From: Bdellovibrionales bacterium
Lineage (GTDB): Bacteria > Bdellovibrionota > Bdellovibrionia > Bdellovibrionales > Bdellovibrionaceae
Assembly (NCBI GenBank): GCA_016713585.1
Contig: JADJOV010000023.1
Location: forward strand, 495,614 to 559,613
Direction of reading: 5' to 3'
Length of the DNA stretch: 64,000 nt
Numbering within the stretch: the first letter of the stretch is position 1; every line of letters begins with the position of its first letter. Positions 37,422-46,901 of this stretch are shown here, piece after piece. The translations under genes and the position numbers were made by a program. The notes under the pieces are model-generated. The model was given only the letters and a program-made list of their open reading frames with translations. It searched no databases and was not told where the DNA came from.

Positions 37422-38412
37422 CGGCAAGGATCATTTTTCCACGATGAAGATCATCCCGAAACCCTATCTCTTTGGGGATGCCATAATAATCGCAGGTGTA
37501 GTCACTATGTAACTTCCCAGAAATCAGGATCGGCAACTGACGAACATCTAATTTTGTATCCCGAAGAGTATCGGCTTGTGTAGCAATGACTAAAAAGATT
37601 TCATAAGCACGACCCACACCTAAAAGAAAATTTAGATTTTCAACAAGGTCTTGGATCATTTGGTTTTTTGTCTTGTCAAAGGACTCTCTTAAATCTTGCT
37701 GGGCTTCATCTAAAAAAATAAAAATAGGATCTTTTTTATTTTTTTGTTTTACTTGCTCTACGATGGACACAATTTTTTGGCTAAATTCTAAAAATCTATC
37801 TGTGTCAGTAGCATCAAAAACTGTGGTCGCATCAAATTGCTGAAACTCTTGTGGCTTGCTGGTTAAAATCATTTTTGTGAAACTGTCGGGGACTTGTTTG
37901 TAAATAGATTTCAAAACAAAACTTTTTCCAGAGCCTGGTCTTCCACATATCCTAATCCCTGACTTGTCTTTCAAATTCACTTTAAGATCTTGACCAAAAC
38001 CATCAACTCCTAAATGTAAATCCAGATGTTTGCTCTTCTTCCAAGGCAAAGGATTGTTTTCTTTAAATCTTTCAAAATAAAAAGTAATCCAGTTGCCACT
38101 GTCTTTGTGGGCAATCACTTTTGCCCCAAACACTTGGCTTAAAAATTTGTATTCATTCTCAATGTTGTAGTGGATTTGCTCGTTTAAAATTTTAAGTTTT
38201 ACCCATCGCAATCCAGAATAATTGAAAGTGAGCAAAGGCATCGTGATCATTTTGGGCATTTCAAGTTGCTGGACTGGTTTGCCATCAATGTTGATCAGTT
38301 GATGTCGTCCATAATGTTTCAATCTGTTGGATATTTTTTTCCTTTGGACAATCCAAATTAAAACGATCAAAATAATTGCTCCGCCGAGATAGACCAATGA
38401 AGAGTGTTTCAT
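37363..38412 (-). CDS. FtsK/TraD-like membrane-anchored ATPase
   Basis: The 349-residue product has an N-terminal membrane helix (LVYLGGAIILIVLIWIV), an adaptor domain of about 120 residues, and a RecA-type ATPase with Walker A GRPGSGKS (about 158), Walker B IFIFLDEAQQD (about 227) and a downstream GRAYEIFLVIATQ strand. This is the build of conjugative coupling proteins and FtsK-like DNA pumps, though shorter. It probably moves DNA of the inner island or serves a defence role. Start overlaps the upstream gene by four bases. Confidence 0.7.
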   Translation of the reverse strand: MKHSSLVYLGGAIILIVLIWIVQRKKISNRLKHYGRHQLINIDGKPVQQLEMPKMITMPLLTFNYSGLRWVKLKILNEQIHYNIENEYKFLSQVFGAKVIAHKDSGNWITFYFERFKENNPLPWKKSKHLDLHLGVDGFGQDLKVNLKDKSGIRICGRPGSGKSFVLKSIYKQVPDSFTKMILTSKPQEFQQFDATTVFDATDTDRFLEFSQKIVSIVEQVKQKNKKDPIFIFLDEAQQDLRESFDKTKNQMIQDLVENLNFLLGVGRAYEIFLVIATQADTLRDTKLDVRQLPILISGKLHSDYTCDYYGIPKEIGFRDDLHRGKMILADEGNWKIFKAYNPNVRGKS

Positions 38413-38687
38413 TTGCCACCTCCATCATTTTTATTCTTGCCAAAAAAAGATGAGGACTCTTCAAACGAAATAAAATTCAGGTAATCAGTCCCTTGGGTTT
38501 CTTCATATCGCACGATGATGAATTTTTCTTTCGGGGGCATGACTTTTACATCAACAAGGATTATTCGTTCTTGCCGATTGTTGTCGCTGTGGTCTCGTTC
38601 AATAAATTTCAAGATCCACTTATCTTGTTTCTTAGTTAGGGTGATGGATACTGGCTCAATCACCGCAGTAATTATTTTCTTTTTCAT
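38409..38687 (-). CDS. small protein upstream of the ATPase
   Basis: The 92-residue product starts MKKKIITAVIEPVSITLTKK; AAGGAGATTAGAG precedes this ATG, which I prefer to the longer open frame to 38966. It is beta-rich and ends in a Gly/Lys tail. ATGA overlap with the ATPase gene makes it the first gene of the three-gene module. Family unknown. Confidence 0.6.
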   Translation of the reverse strand: MKKKIITAVIEPVSITLTKKQDKWILKFIERDHSDNNRQERIILVDVKVMPPKEKFIIVRYEETQGTDYLNFISFEESSSFFGKNKNDGGGK

Positions 38688-38946
38688 CTCTAATCTCCTT
38701 GTGACCGCAAGGGTGGGGCGGAATTGCCTTGGTTTGCTGATCACAAGAGATAAATGGATTTGATTTTTTCTAATTTGAGAAAAATTTGATCGATTTATAA
38801 GTATATGATATTTCTTTGTTATTTTGCCTAATGTGTTGATTTTTTTGACGGTCGTGAAAAATTGGCTGTAACAAAATCCAACATCTATCAATAATAGAAA
38901 TATTTTGATATATATCCCCAATCCATCATTTTCAGAGGAAAATTTA

Positions 38947-40106
38947 ATGAAAATATTATTTGCCATGACTCTTTTGCTTTCGCTTCAATCATTTGGCACT
39001 CAAAGCAAATCCAATTTTTCTGGTTTTTACGACCCAAAAGATGTGGTGAATTTACCTTTGAAAGATGTAAGTAATACTGTTTTCAAACTTGTAATTTTGA
39101 AAGGGGCTGGAATGTTTGGGACAGCCTATTCTATTCATGAAAATATCTTATTAACAAATGTTCACAACATTAATCGATGCCTACTTGATTATGGCATGGC
39201 TGATACAGGATACGATGGTTCAAAAGGTCCACTTTTATGTAAATCTCTTTCATTAATAGATGGCAAAGGCAATGAACTCACTACGGTTGAATTACTTGGA
39301 TCTAATTCTCGGCATAATAAGGATGATAAAGATTTTGCTGTAATTAAAGTTAATGGTTTGAAAGCCATTCCAATTTCACTTAGTCCTAATGGTCCGCAGA
39401 TTGGTTCGTCAGTGTTTGCTATTGGCTTCCCCTCAACGACTTTCAGAAGTCCGCAAAAATTGAATGATAAAATGATTGTCTTGATCAATTTAATTAATAT
39501 CGTTTTTGATATTGAAAATAAAATAAAATCCTTGAATCAAAATTCAACATCGCAAGATCTTTTTACAACTTGGATGACTGATGGTTTTCAAAAACTACAA
39601 CCACTTGTAAAATGGAATGAGTTTTTGTCTGGGTCTATTTTGGGGCGAGAGTGGAATCCTTTGATCACATGGCAGACCGAAGAATCATTGGTTTATCGAA
39701 AAATCTGCTTGATCATATCAAGCACCTTAAAACAGATACTTATGGCTTTATTCAGATGATAGAAAAATCTCAATTGAAAAACAGTAAGCAGGATTTAGAT
39801 GCGGATGACTCACTTAAAGTTAGCAAAGCAAGAGTCAGTGCAATTTCGGGAAATGCTGTTTTAGTGGAGGGCGATGCCACACCTGGTTCATCAGGGAGTG
39901 CTGTTGTTGACACTTCAGGTAATGCTGTGGGCATTGTATTTCAAATTAGAAAAGTTGGAAAGAATGAAAATGATATCTGTCTTTTGGATGCCTTGATGAC
40001 TGATTTCGAGTCGATACGATTTTCTTATTGTCCCTCACTTGGCCCCACAGTCGTTTCATCAAAAATAATTTTTGAAACATTAAGATTATGGGGAATTAAA
40101 CTGTAA
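38947..40106 (+). pseudogene. exported trypsin-like protease, frameshifted
   Basis: Repaired, about 386 residues. Signal peptide MKILFAMTLLLSLQSFGTQS, then a chymotrypsin fold: H in LLTNVHNINRC, D in DKDFAVIKV, and S in TPGSSGSAVVD (second frame, 39651-40106). The break lies near 39650 (GGGCGAGAGTGG) and needs one base. An insert of about 90 residues lies between the Asp and Ser. GAGGAAA precedes the ATG. Cargo of the inner island, convergent with the integrase; a relative in type only of the protease at 5928-6928. Confidence 0.7.
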
Positions 40107-40135
40107 GAATAATTCCCATAGATTGATGATTTTTT

Positions 40136-41449
40136 TTAAGATGCTTTTTCTATTGGGGCTTGCCCAACCAAAACTCTGTCACGATCTCGATAAACTTTAA
40201 AACTCATCGCAACATCAAGATGACCCATCCATGAACTGACCGCTTGAATGGATGTTTCCCCTTTATCGTAGCACCAGTTTTGAAATCCCTTCCTACAACT
40301 TTGTGGCGAAAGTCTTTTATTTTCTGTGTTACATTTCATGATTTCTACGATTTTTGAAATGGCAATATATGTCGGCATTTTAAAATTTTTATCTCTAATA
40401 ATTTTTAAAGCCTCAATTTGTTCTTTCCACTTCACTGGTATATGCTTTGTTTTATACTGTTCTGGCACTCCTTTTAATTTTTCTTGATAGATGCTTATCA
40501 CATCAGTTCCATGAGCCAGATTTGTGACTGCCGAAAAATATTTTCCTTCCAATTTTGTTTTAAGTAATTCACTGGGGCGGAGTCCAAAATAAAACATGGC
40601 TTTGAGAGCATTGATTTGTTGTTGCCCTAAAATTCCTTGTGTTAAACCGATACTCGAAATTTGATCCAAAAGAACTTGGGTCATTGGTAGAGCCTCTTTC
40701 CTTACACCACTTTTATTTGTCGATTGCTTTTGAATCTCATCACGATATGCCCCTCTGGGCATGGTGATGTTTTTATAGTAACCACTTCCTTTTGAGGTCG
40801 CAAATTTTCCCCACTCATTTAAAATGGAGATTATTTTTTGACAGTAATTCACTGAGTATTTTCTTTTGGATAAAATTTTATAAATTGTTTTCGAATTTTC
40901 GTTGTATATTTCGGGAGTATAGCCAAGTTGATTGATAATTGCTTGGGCAATGTTGAACACATATTCTTTCTTTTCTAAATGTTTAGCCGATCCAAAATTT
41001 TCGTTTGTCATTTTTTGTTTGAACAAGGCAACCATTTCAGGTGGGAACAATGTTTGGTTGATTGTAATGCTTTGTTTGTATCGCTGAAAGGCTCGTGCTT
41101 GTCTGGCTACTTCAATTTTAGAGCCTTTATTTATTTTATTAAATTCTTTAATTCTTTGTTTTGCTTCGGTGGCACTCATTGATGGATTGATACTAAATCT
41201 ATAAAAAACCGAGGGATCAATTTTTTCATAAGAGTGTGGTTTACCATCTTTGTAGGTTTTTAAATAAAGTGACCAAGATTTTTTTCTGGCTCTTATGTAA
41301 TATGATCCTGTGCTGGGAAGATTTGTTTCAATCGTTGTTGTAACCGTAGTTCTGTGTGTAACTTTCGTTAAAACATTTTTTGTTTTTGCTTTGGAATTTG
41401 ATTTTCTAACCAACTTTTTCGCTGGTTTTTTTATTTTCTTTTTTGCCAT
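40136..41449 (-). CDS. tyrosine recombinase (island integrase)
   Basis: The 437-residue integrase has a lysine-rich start, an N-terminal arm/core-binding region and the catalytic domain: Arg in GLRPSELLKTKL, the second box LSPQSCRKGFQNW (Arg with the usual His replaced), GH in SSWMGHLDVAM and the nucleophile Tyr in FKVYRDRD. It inserts DNA into the 3' end of the adjacent tRNA gene, 120 bases upstream of its start. It is intact and is the only apparently functional recombinase of the two islands. Confidence 0.9.
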   Translation of the reverse strand: MAKKKIKKPAKKLVRKSNSKAKTKNVLTKVTHRTTVTTTIETNLPSTGSYYIRARKKSWSLYLKTYKDGKPHSYEKIDPSVFYRFSINPSMSATEAKQRIKEFNKINKGSKIEVARQARAFQRYKQSITINQTLFPPEMVALFKQKMTNENFGSAKHLEKKEYVFNIAQAIINQLGYTPEIYNENSKTIYKILSKRKYSVNYCQKIISILNEWGKFATSKGSGYYKNITMPRGAYRDEIQKQSTNKSGVRKEALPMTQVLLDQISSIGLTQGILGQQQINALKAMFYFGLRPSELLKTKLEGKYFSAVTNLAHGTDVISIYQEKLKGVPEQYKTKHIPVKWKEQIEALKIIRDKNFKMPTYIAISKIVEIMKCNTENKRLSPQSCRKGFQNWCYDKGETSIQAVSSWMGHLDVAMSFKVYRDRDRVLVGQAPIEKAS

Positions 41450-41561
41450 GATCTTCCCTTCGGTGAATTTGAAAGGGAAAACGAGTCCAGAAACCGCCTA
41501 CATCGCCGACCAATCTGGTCGGCGAACTGTCTAAAAACACCAATGATTTCAATTATTTAAG

Positions 41562-41589
41562 TGAGAAAATTGGTAGTGAGAGGCGGACT
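41562..41589. repeat. tRNA-proximal att copy
   Basis: Same 28 bases as 35579-35606. It covers the 3' acceptor strand, CCA and the first part of the T-arm of the tRNA plus nine bases beyond it. Confidence 0.85.
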
Positions 41590-41647
41590 TGAACCGCCGA
41601 CCTATGGATTATGATTCCATTGCTCTAACCAGCTGAGCTACCCCACC
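41571..41647 (-). tRNA. tRNA with anticodon CAU (Met elongator or Ile2)
   Basis: A complete cloverleaf with encoded CCA. D-arm TAGCTCAGCTGGTTAGAGC, anticodon stem ATGGA/TCCAT with loop ATCATAA (anticodon CAT at 41611-41613) and T-arm GGCGGTTCAAGTCCGCC. The acceptor stem GGTGGGG pairs with TCTCACT using three G-U wobbles (positions 1-72, 5-68, 7-66). Whether it reads Met or, after lysidine modification, Ile AUA cannot be told from sequence. It is the integration target of the islands. Confidence 0.9.
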
Positions 41648-41884
41648 ACGGGACAAAAATATCAACACATTGCGCCACAGCGCTAGCTAGCAACGCCTTT
41701 GTGTCGAGCTACTGCCTAAAGAAAATATCAAAAATCCTTCAGGAGACCACTTTAATAGCTGCATTCGGCAGTCTGAGTCAATCAAGAATCCAAAGTCCAT
41801 TTGACTTTCGGTCCTGATTCCCAGTTATGTCTTGACGACAAAGTCCCTAATCAAATTGAATGGGACGAAAAGACAGGAGATCAT

Positions 41885-43333
41885 ATGAAAAAAATTATGT
41901 TACTTTTTGGAGTGCTGGCTCTTCTTGGGTTATCTGCGTGCTCAAAAGATGATAAGCCGGAAAAACCAAAAGACGGCAAGCTCTGGGGCATCATCAAGGA
42001 CAATCAAGGCCAGAACTTGATTAACTACTCTATTATTTCGGAAGATGGTCAGGCGGTCCGTGGAGCAAAAGTTCTTATCGGCGACTCCCTAAACGCTCCT
42101 TTTTTGAACAATATTCTAACAGCTGATGATTCCGGCCAGTTTCCAATTCCAACTGAATGGGTCAGTCCCCAAAGTCTGACCATCGACGCCCCGGGATTTT
42201 TGCGGGTGACCTTCCTACGTGAAGTTCCAATTGCTCGGCAGATTATTATGCACCGATCCTATCCCCAATCAACCCATGAGCTGAAAGGTGTTACAACCGG
42301 CCATCCGCTTAAAGATAAGGATGGCTTCATTGATTTCTCGCTCGTAATGTCCACAATGAATCGTCAAGATTTGCTAAATTTTGATATTGGAAAGTTTGTC
42401 AGTCCTCAAACTGATAAGATTACCGTCGTAGGACAACCTGTTGAATTGCCAAGCAATGCTTCAATCCCAAGACAAAAAGAAAGCTACTTGCTTCCAGTAA
42501 CTCTCGAGAAACCGATTTATCGCCTCTATTTTCCAGAGGCTGGTATTCAAAAAATCTATGCCTCCAGAGCCCGTTTTCCTTTCAAGAAGGTTGTGGATGG
42601 TTTCCGAAATAATGTTCCATTTTATGAGCTCCTCAATGAATTTGAATATTACGGCGGTACGGTCAAAGACCTAGCCGTGCTTGAGCCTTTTAACTCAGCA
42701 GATCTGAACGTTTCAGAGTTTAATTTTACCGAAAAGAGAAACGTGACAGCACCTAGTTTTTCTGCGGATTTAGTTTATGTTGGTGTAACCGTCGCTGATA
42801 TGAATGGTTACATGATTCCGACGGATATAAAGCGTTTAACCAGTGGACAAACTCTACCCCTAACCATCTATCAAGGCCACCCAGTCATTGTTGCGCAGGT
42901 TCTAAAACGCGCCGCTGAGTTCAAAGTTTTAAATAGCAGCTCAAGTCGCCTCAGTGCAGTTATTTTACCATGGGCCGACTCTACAAAAAGTCCCGCTGAG
43001 TTTATGGGTCTGATTGCAGATCCTGTTAAATCATCTGATTATGGTTTTACTTTGGAGATCCCGCAAAGTCCCGCAACCGTGGCACCACTCGCTACCTATT
43101 TACTTTTGTCTGACATAGATGAAGCTCAAAAAACGGTACAGAGAACTTGGGAAGTTTATTCTAAAGAATGGGTTTCTGAGGTTCGTCTTCCAAATTGGCC
43201 AACACCGGGAGCCGCACTCAAAAAAAGAGTTGAAGTTTCATTCGTAGGAAGCTTGAATGGTGAAAACGTCGATCTAGGCCCGAAGGTCATTGAGGCTGCA
43301 ACCCATGTTACAAGAAGTTCTGCTGACTACTAA
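41885..43333 (+). CDS. lipoprotein with carboxypeptidase-regulatory-like repeat
   Basis: The 482-residue product starts MKKIMLLFGVLALLGLSACS with lipobox LSAC. After a Lys/Asp linker an Ig-like fold of the carboxypeptidase regulatory type appears (GQAVRGAKVLIGDSLNAPFL to LTIDAPGFLRVTF). The rest (about 320 residues) is beta-rich and unassigned. I start at 41885, not at the upstream codon of the open frame, because AGGAGATCAT precedes it. Next gene overlaps its end. Confidence 0.75.
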   Translation: MKKIMLLFGVLALLGLSACSKDDKPEKPKDGKLWGIIKDNQGQNLINYSIISEDGQAVRGAKVLIGDSLNAPFLNNILTADDSGQFPIPTEWVSPQSLTIDAPGFLRVTFLREVPIARQIIMHRSYPQSTHELKGVTTGHPLKDKDGFIDFSLVMSTMNRQDLLNFDIGKFVSPQTDKITVVGQPVELPSNASIPRQKESYLLPVTLEKPIYRLYFPEAGIQKIYASRARFPFKKVVDGFRNNVPFYELLNEFEYYGGTVKDLAVLEPFNSADLNVSEFNFTEKRNVTAPSFSADLVYVGVTVADMNGYMIPTDIKRLTSGQTLPLTIYQGHPVIVAQVLKRAAEFKVLNSSSSRLSAVILPWADSTKSPAEFMGLIADPVKSSDYGFTLEIPQSPATVAPLATYLLLSDIDEAQKTVQRTWEVYSKEWVSEVRLPNWPTPGAALKKRVEVSFVGSLNGENVDLGPKVIEAATHVTRSSADY

Positions 43334-43850
43334 GAGAGTCTTCACCAGCGTCCCTCTTCGCCTTTTTTGTATAAGCTCTCTTGGCTGCCTCTTTCTCGGA
43401 TGCAGCCTATTTGATCGAAGACCAAATTCAGCGATCAGTTCAGTCGTGGCCGGCGGAGCAAATCAAAGAGTTTTGTTTGCCCCCTATGATCAGGTTTGGC
43501 GCGCGGCCCATACGGTCATCAAATATCCCATCGCAGGTGAAAATCAAGACACAGGCCTCTTAGAAACTGAAACAATCAAGTTTTTAGATGGATGGCTACC
43601 TCCGGAGATCCCAAAACAGCCTTCCCATGGAATGCGCTACAAACTATTTTTGACCTTTGCAAAAGGGCGTATCGAAGGCCGGGAATCCACTCGGCTCACA
43701 ATTGAAAAGAAGATTGAGAAACAAAAGGATTTTTTTTCAGAGCCTGATCAAATCGAATCCGATGGCCTCGAAGAAAAAGTTATTTTTTACCGAATCGAGC
43801 GTGAGCTAATAATTAACGAAACCCTCAGGCGCGCAGCTCAGACTCAATAA
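43305..43850 (+). CDS. outer-membrane lipoprotein of unknown function
   Basis: About 181 residues. The hydrophobic stretch LFCISSLGCLFLGC is a lipoprotein signal with lipobox LFLGC. The mature part (NQRVLFAPYDQVWRAAHTVI and on) has the look of a BamC/NlpB-like or DUF-type alpha-beta domain, but the match is weak. The start overlaps the upstream lipoprotein by about 29 bases; both are probably co-translated. It converges on the HEAT-repeat gene, with seven bases overlap. Confidence 0.6.
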   Translation: MLQEVLLTTKRVFTSVPLRLFCISSLGCLFLGCSLFDRRPNSAISSVVAGGANQRVLFAPYDQVWRAAHTVIKYPIAGENQDTGLLETETIKFLDGWLPPEIPKQPSHGMRYKLFLTFAKGRIEGRESTRLTIEKKIEKQKDFFSEPDQIESDGLEEKVIFYRIERELIINETLRRAAQTQ

Positions 43851-44549
43851 TTCTTTCTGAGGTGCTTCTGCCACAGACTAATTTTTTGAACAACTGGAGT
43901 CTCTGCTTTGCCTAATTTTAATCCATAAAGCCGTTCCAAAGCCAACATACTCACAGTTTGAATATTAGGATCCTTTTCACTAAGAAGACGCTCAAAAATC
44001 TTTCCCTCATTTTCTTGGGGCTGTTGTGCAAGAGCTTGCAAAATCTGCGCTCGAACCCACAGGGACCTCTCGGCGCGAAAATTATATTGCTTGTATAGCT
44101 CCTGCCAAAACTTCCCGAATTGCCGGACTTAAGCTTCGGCTGAGAACTTCGACGGCAGCCGATCTCACCACCAGAGCCTTATCTCTGATTAATTCCTGTG
44201 CTACCTCGACCGCCCTTGTTTTCTGAACTTGCTCAAGAGCAACAAGACCCGCATTACGCATAAACCACTCAGTGCTCGCCGTTGCCTTCAGAAGCTCTTG
44301 AATTGAAGCCCTCGGATTCATCTCAGACATCAGCATTAAACTCCGCCATCTAACTTGCATGGGCTGTTGAGGATTTCGAGACAACCCACGCAGCTCCTCA
44401 AATAAAGTCTCATCACCTTCAAGAGCTGCAAGTTTTCTATTTTCAGCGGGAAGGTTCAAAATATCTAAAGCTGAGACTTGTCGCTTTTCAGCTTTGCACG
44501 GCAGCGACACCAAAAGGCACAAAGAGGCACAAAGAATCAAAAACTTCAT
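43844..44549 (-). pseudogene. exported HEAT-repeat protein, frameshifted
   Basis: Repaired, about 235 residues with signal peptide MKFLILCASLCLLVSLPCKA and helical repeats (VRWRSLMLMSEMNPRASIQE; LVVRSAAVEVLSRSLS; then FGKFWQELYKQYNFRAERSL and VRAQILQALAQQPQ). The break lies between about 44105 and 44135 and behaves as one extra base. A periplasmic scaffold role is likely. Sits between two envelope genes. Confidence 0.6.
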
Positions 44550-44559
44550 AGAGCTTTCC

Positions 44560-45408
44560 CTACCCCTTCTTAACAAAATCTTCAAATTTTCCCATCAACT
44601 CGCCATCAACAGAGGGCTTGTCCGCAGCACCAGCCTTCGCAGCCTTAGCTGCGGCCGAAGCGGCTTTCTGCTCATCCACCGCCGCCGCAAACTGAGCCAT
44701 AATATCATCATCAATCCCGCCTGCAGATGTCTCAGCAGGCTCCTCCACTGCGGCAGCAGGTGCCGGTTGAACGACAGGTGCAGCGGGAGTCGGTTTAACA
44801 GCTTCTGGAGAAGCCGCCTGTGGGGCTGATGCCCCTGCGGCTAAAACCTTTGCAAGCTCTGCTTGAAGGCGTGTGTTTTCTTCCTTATAGAATGATAAAT
44901 CTGCGATATCTTCGCTGATTATTTCGTACTCAGAAAGACGAGATTCCAGAGTTTTCATTTTCTCCTGAAGAACCACCACGTCGCCGGGTGGACCGGCCTT
45001 TGGCTGATTTGTCAATTCTGTTTGCACTTGCTCAAGTTGTCTCTCTAAAGAGCTAATCTTATCTTCGCGCTTTTTTACTTCTACCTGAAGCGCAGAGACC
45101 TCGGCCTGAGCTACTGCCTGGCTCGCCCCCGCGTTATTTGCCACACTCTGCTCAAAATTCGCGCTCAATCCCGACTGTTGTCCGCTTTGAATCTGACTTT
45201 GATTTTCTAAAATTCGGGTCAAGGTTTTTTCGATTTCCGCAGTAGCACCAGCCGAAAGGGCGACCCCATCACTCTTTCCATGATCCTGACCCTGGTTTGT
45301 CTGATCTTTGCCAAAAAGCAATCTGACGGCCAAAAAAATCACGAGAAACAGAATGAAAACAACCAATGATTGAATGATCATCGTATCGTGGGTATTCCAA
45401 TAATGCAA
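44560..45408 (-). CDS. membrane-anchored coiled-coil protein
   Basis: About 282 residues. N-terminal membrane helix (MIIQSLVVFILFLVIFLAV), a coiled coil of about 90 residues (SALQVEVKKREDKISSLERQ), an Ala/Pro linker (PEAVKPTPAAPVVQPAPAA) and a short C-terminal helix FVKKG. The TTG at 45408 has GGAAG six bases upstream; an ATG nine codons later is the alternative. Probably a structural or polar protein; no family recognised. Confidence 0.65.
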   Translation of the reverse strand: MHYWNTHDTMIIQSLVVFILFLVIFLAVRLLFGKDQTNQGQDHGKSDGVALSAGATAEIEKTLTRILENQSQIQSGQQSGLSANFEQSVANNAGASQAVAQAEVSALQVEVKKREDKISSLERQLEQVQTELTNQPKAGPPGDVVVLQEKMKTLESRLSEYEIISEDIADLSFYKEENTRLQAELAKVLAAGASAPQAASPEAVKPTPAAPVVQPAPAAAVEEPAETSAGGIDDDIMAQFAAAVDEQKAASAAAKAAKAGAADKPSVDGELMGKFEDFVKKG

Positions 45409-45560
45409 AAGCTTCCATGCTCATTTGAATTATTGTCGGGCACTCACGTTGACAAATCAAGAAGCGATGAGAAATCCGCCAGAAACTTTACCTAATACCG
45501 CTCGGCGGAAGTCCAGATCCTTTCCTGGACCAACACCTGCGTTTCTGTTAAGTTCTTCCT

Positions 45561-46901
45561 ATGTTAGACTCAATTCATATTAAAAATGCCTTTTGTATTT
45601 TGCCGGACCAAAGAACTGGAAGACTTTGCGAAACCGAGGTTGATCTTTTTATTTCCAATGGTCGCATTCAAACAATTGGAAAAACAGCGCCACCCGTCGA
45701 ACCAGAACAAGTCATAGATGCCCGAGGTCTTCATGTGCTTCCAGGTGTTGTCGATACTCAAGTCCACTTTCGAGAACCAGGAATGACACAAAAAGAAGAT
45801 CTTGAGACTGGAAGTCGAGCGGCACTTCTTGGTGGCGTCACCGGATTTTTTGAAATGCCCAACACCAAGCCACCAACCACCACCCGCGAACTTTTCAATC
45901 AAAAATTGGCTGCAGCCCAAGGGCGATGCTTCACTGATTACGCTTTTTTTATTGGTGGCGCACATGAAAATATAAACGAGCTCAGTGAGCTGGAACAGAT
46001 GCCTTATTGCTCTGGAGTCAAAATCTTTGTCGGCAGCTCAACGGGATCTCTTTTGGTTGACGACGATGCCAGCATTGAGAAGATTCTCCGAAGCGGAAAA
46101 AGACGAGTTATTTTTCATAGTGAGGATGAAATGATTTTGCGGCAAAGACAAAACATCGTTAACACCTCAAAAGACGTGCGACAACACCACATCTGGCGAA
46201 ATGTCGAATCAGCGGTATCCTCAACTGTACGAATTCTAAATCTTGCCCGAAAGACTGGACGCCCAGTTCATATTCTCCACGTGACCACATCCGAGGAAAT
46301 GGACCTATTGGCTCAGGCAAAAGATATTGCCACTTGTGAAGTCCTTCCCCAGCATTTGACCCTTTCTGCGCCCGAGTGCTACGAGCGCCTTGGAACCTTA
46401 GCCCAACAGAATCCGCCAATTCGTGAAAAGTCCCATCAAGACCGTCTTTGGAAAGCAATTCAGGACGGGACTGTGGATATTATTGGCTCCGATCACGCTC
46501 CTCACACACTCGAAGAGAAGAGACGAGAGTATCCAAATACCCCATCAGGAGTTCCAGGTGTCCAGACTCTGCTTCCAATTATGTTGAATCATGTCCACCA
46601 TGGACGGCTGAGCATTTTTCGACTGGTGGAGCTGCTCTGTGAAGCTCCTCGTAAGGTTTTTGGTCTGAACTATACTGGTCGTATTGAAGTGGGAGCAAAG
46701 GCAAATTTGACAATTGTTGATTTGAAAACACCCAGAACAATCGAAAACAAATGGATTGAAAGTCGCTGCGGGTGGACTCCTTTTGACGGAATGAAAGTGA
46801 TTGGGTGGCCAATCCATGTAATTCTCGGCGGAAAATGGGCCTTGCGCGATGGTGAAATTAAGCACCCACCGATGGGGCAACCCATGGAATTTCTGACTTG
46901 A
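45561..46901 (+). CDS. pyrC: dihydroorotase
   Basis: The 446-residue enzyme closes carbamoyl-aspartate to dihydroorotate in pyrimidine synthesis. It has the class I features: metal motif DTQVHFREPG, GGVTGFFEMPNT, the C-terminal DIIGSDHAPHTLEEK with the catalytic Asp, and PSGVPGVQT. In this subclass the first His of HxH is Gln, as in many DDQVHF-type enzymes, so this is not a lesion. Start ATG at 45561 after TTCCT (weak ribosome site). Its stop overlaps the next start (TTGA). Confidence 0.88.
   Translation: MLDSIHIKNAFCILPDQRTGRLCETEVDLFISNGRIQTIGKTAPPVEPEQVIDARGLHVLPGVVDTQVHFREPGMTQKEDLETGSRAALLGGVTGFFEMPNTKPPTTTRELFNQKLAAAQGRCFTDYAFFIGGAHENINELSELEQMPYCSGVKIFVGSSTGSLLVDDDASIEKILRSGKRRVIFHSEDEMILRQRQNIVNTSKDVRQHHIWRNVESAVSSTVRILNLARKTGRPVHILHVTTSEEMDLLAQAKDIATCEVLPQHLTLSAPECYERLGTLAQQNPPIREKSHQDRLWKAIQDGTVDIIGSDHAPHTLEEKRREYPNTPSGVPGVQTLLPIMLNHVHHGRLSIFRLVELLCEAPRKVFGLNYTGRIEVGAKANLTIVDLKTPRTIENKWIESRCGWTPFDGMKVIGWPIHVILGGKWALRDGEIKHPPMGQPMEFLT

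Larger units (their letters stand above)
27549..41589. mobile_element. tandem genomic islands at tRNA (CAU), bounded by three att copies
   Basis: The 3' end of the tRNA at 41571-41647 is repeated at 35579-35606 (28 identical bases) and in part at 27549-27563 (15 bases, covering CCA, discriminator and acceptor 3' strand). A tyrosine recombinase gene lies just left of each of the two right-hand copies (40136-41449 intact; 34997-35467 truncated) and both start MAKKK and share FPPE(L/M)V.LF. Base composition inside is visibly richer in A+T than outside. This is the classic layout of two elements inserted one after the other by related integrases. Confidence 0.85.

Noticed and set aside
38688..38966. 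Longer start for the small protein before the FtsK-like ATPase
   Set aside because: The extra part overlaps the divergent protease start and lacks a ribosome site, while AAGGAGA precedes 38687.
45570..45965. Minus-strand frame in pyrC
   Set aside because: Shadow of a certain gene.
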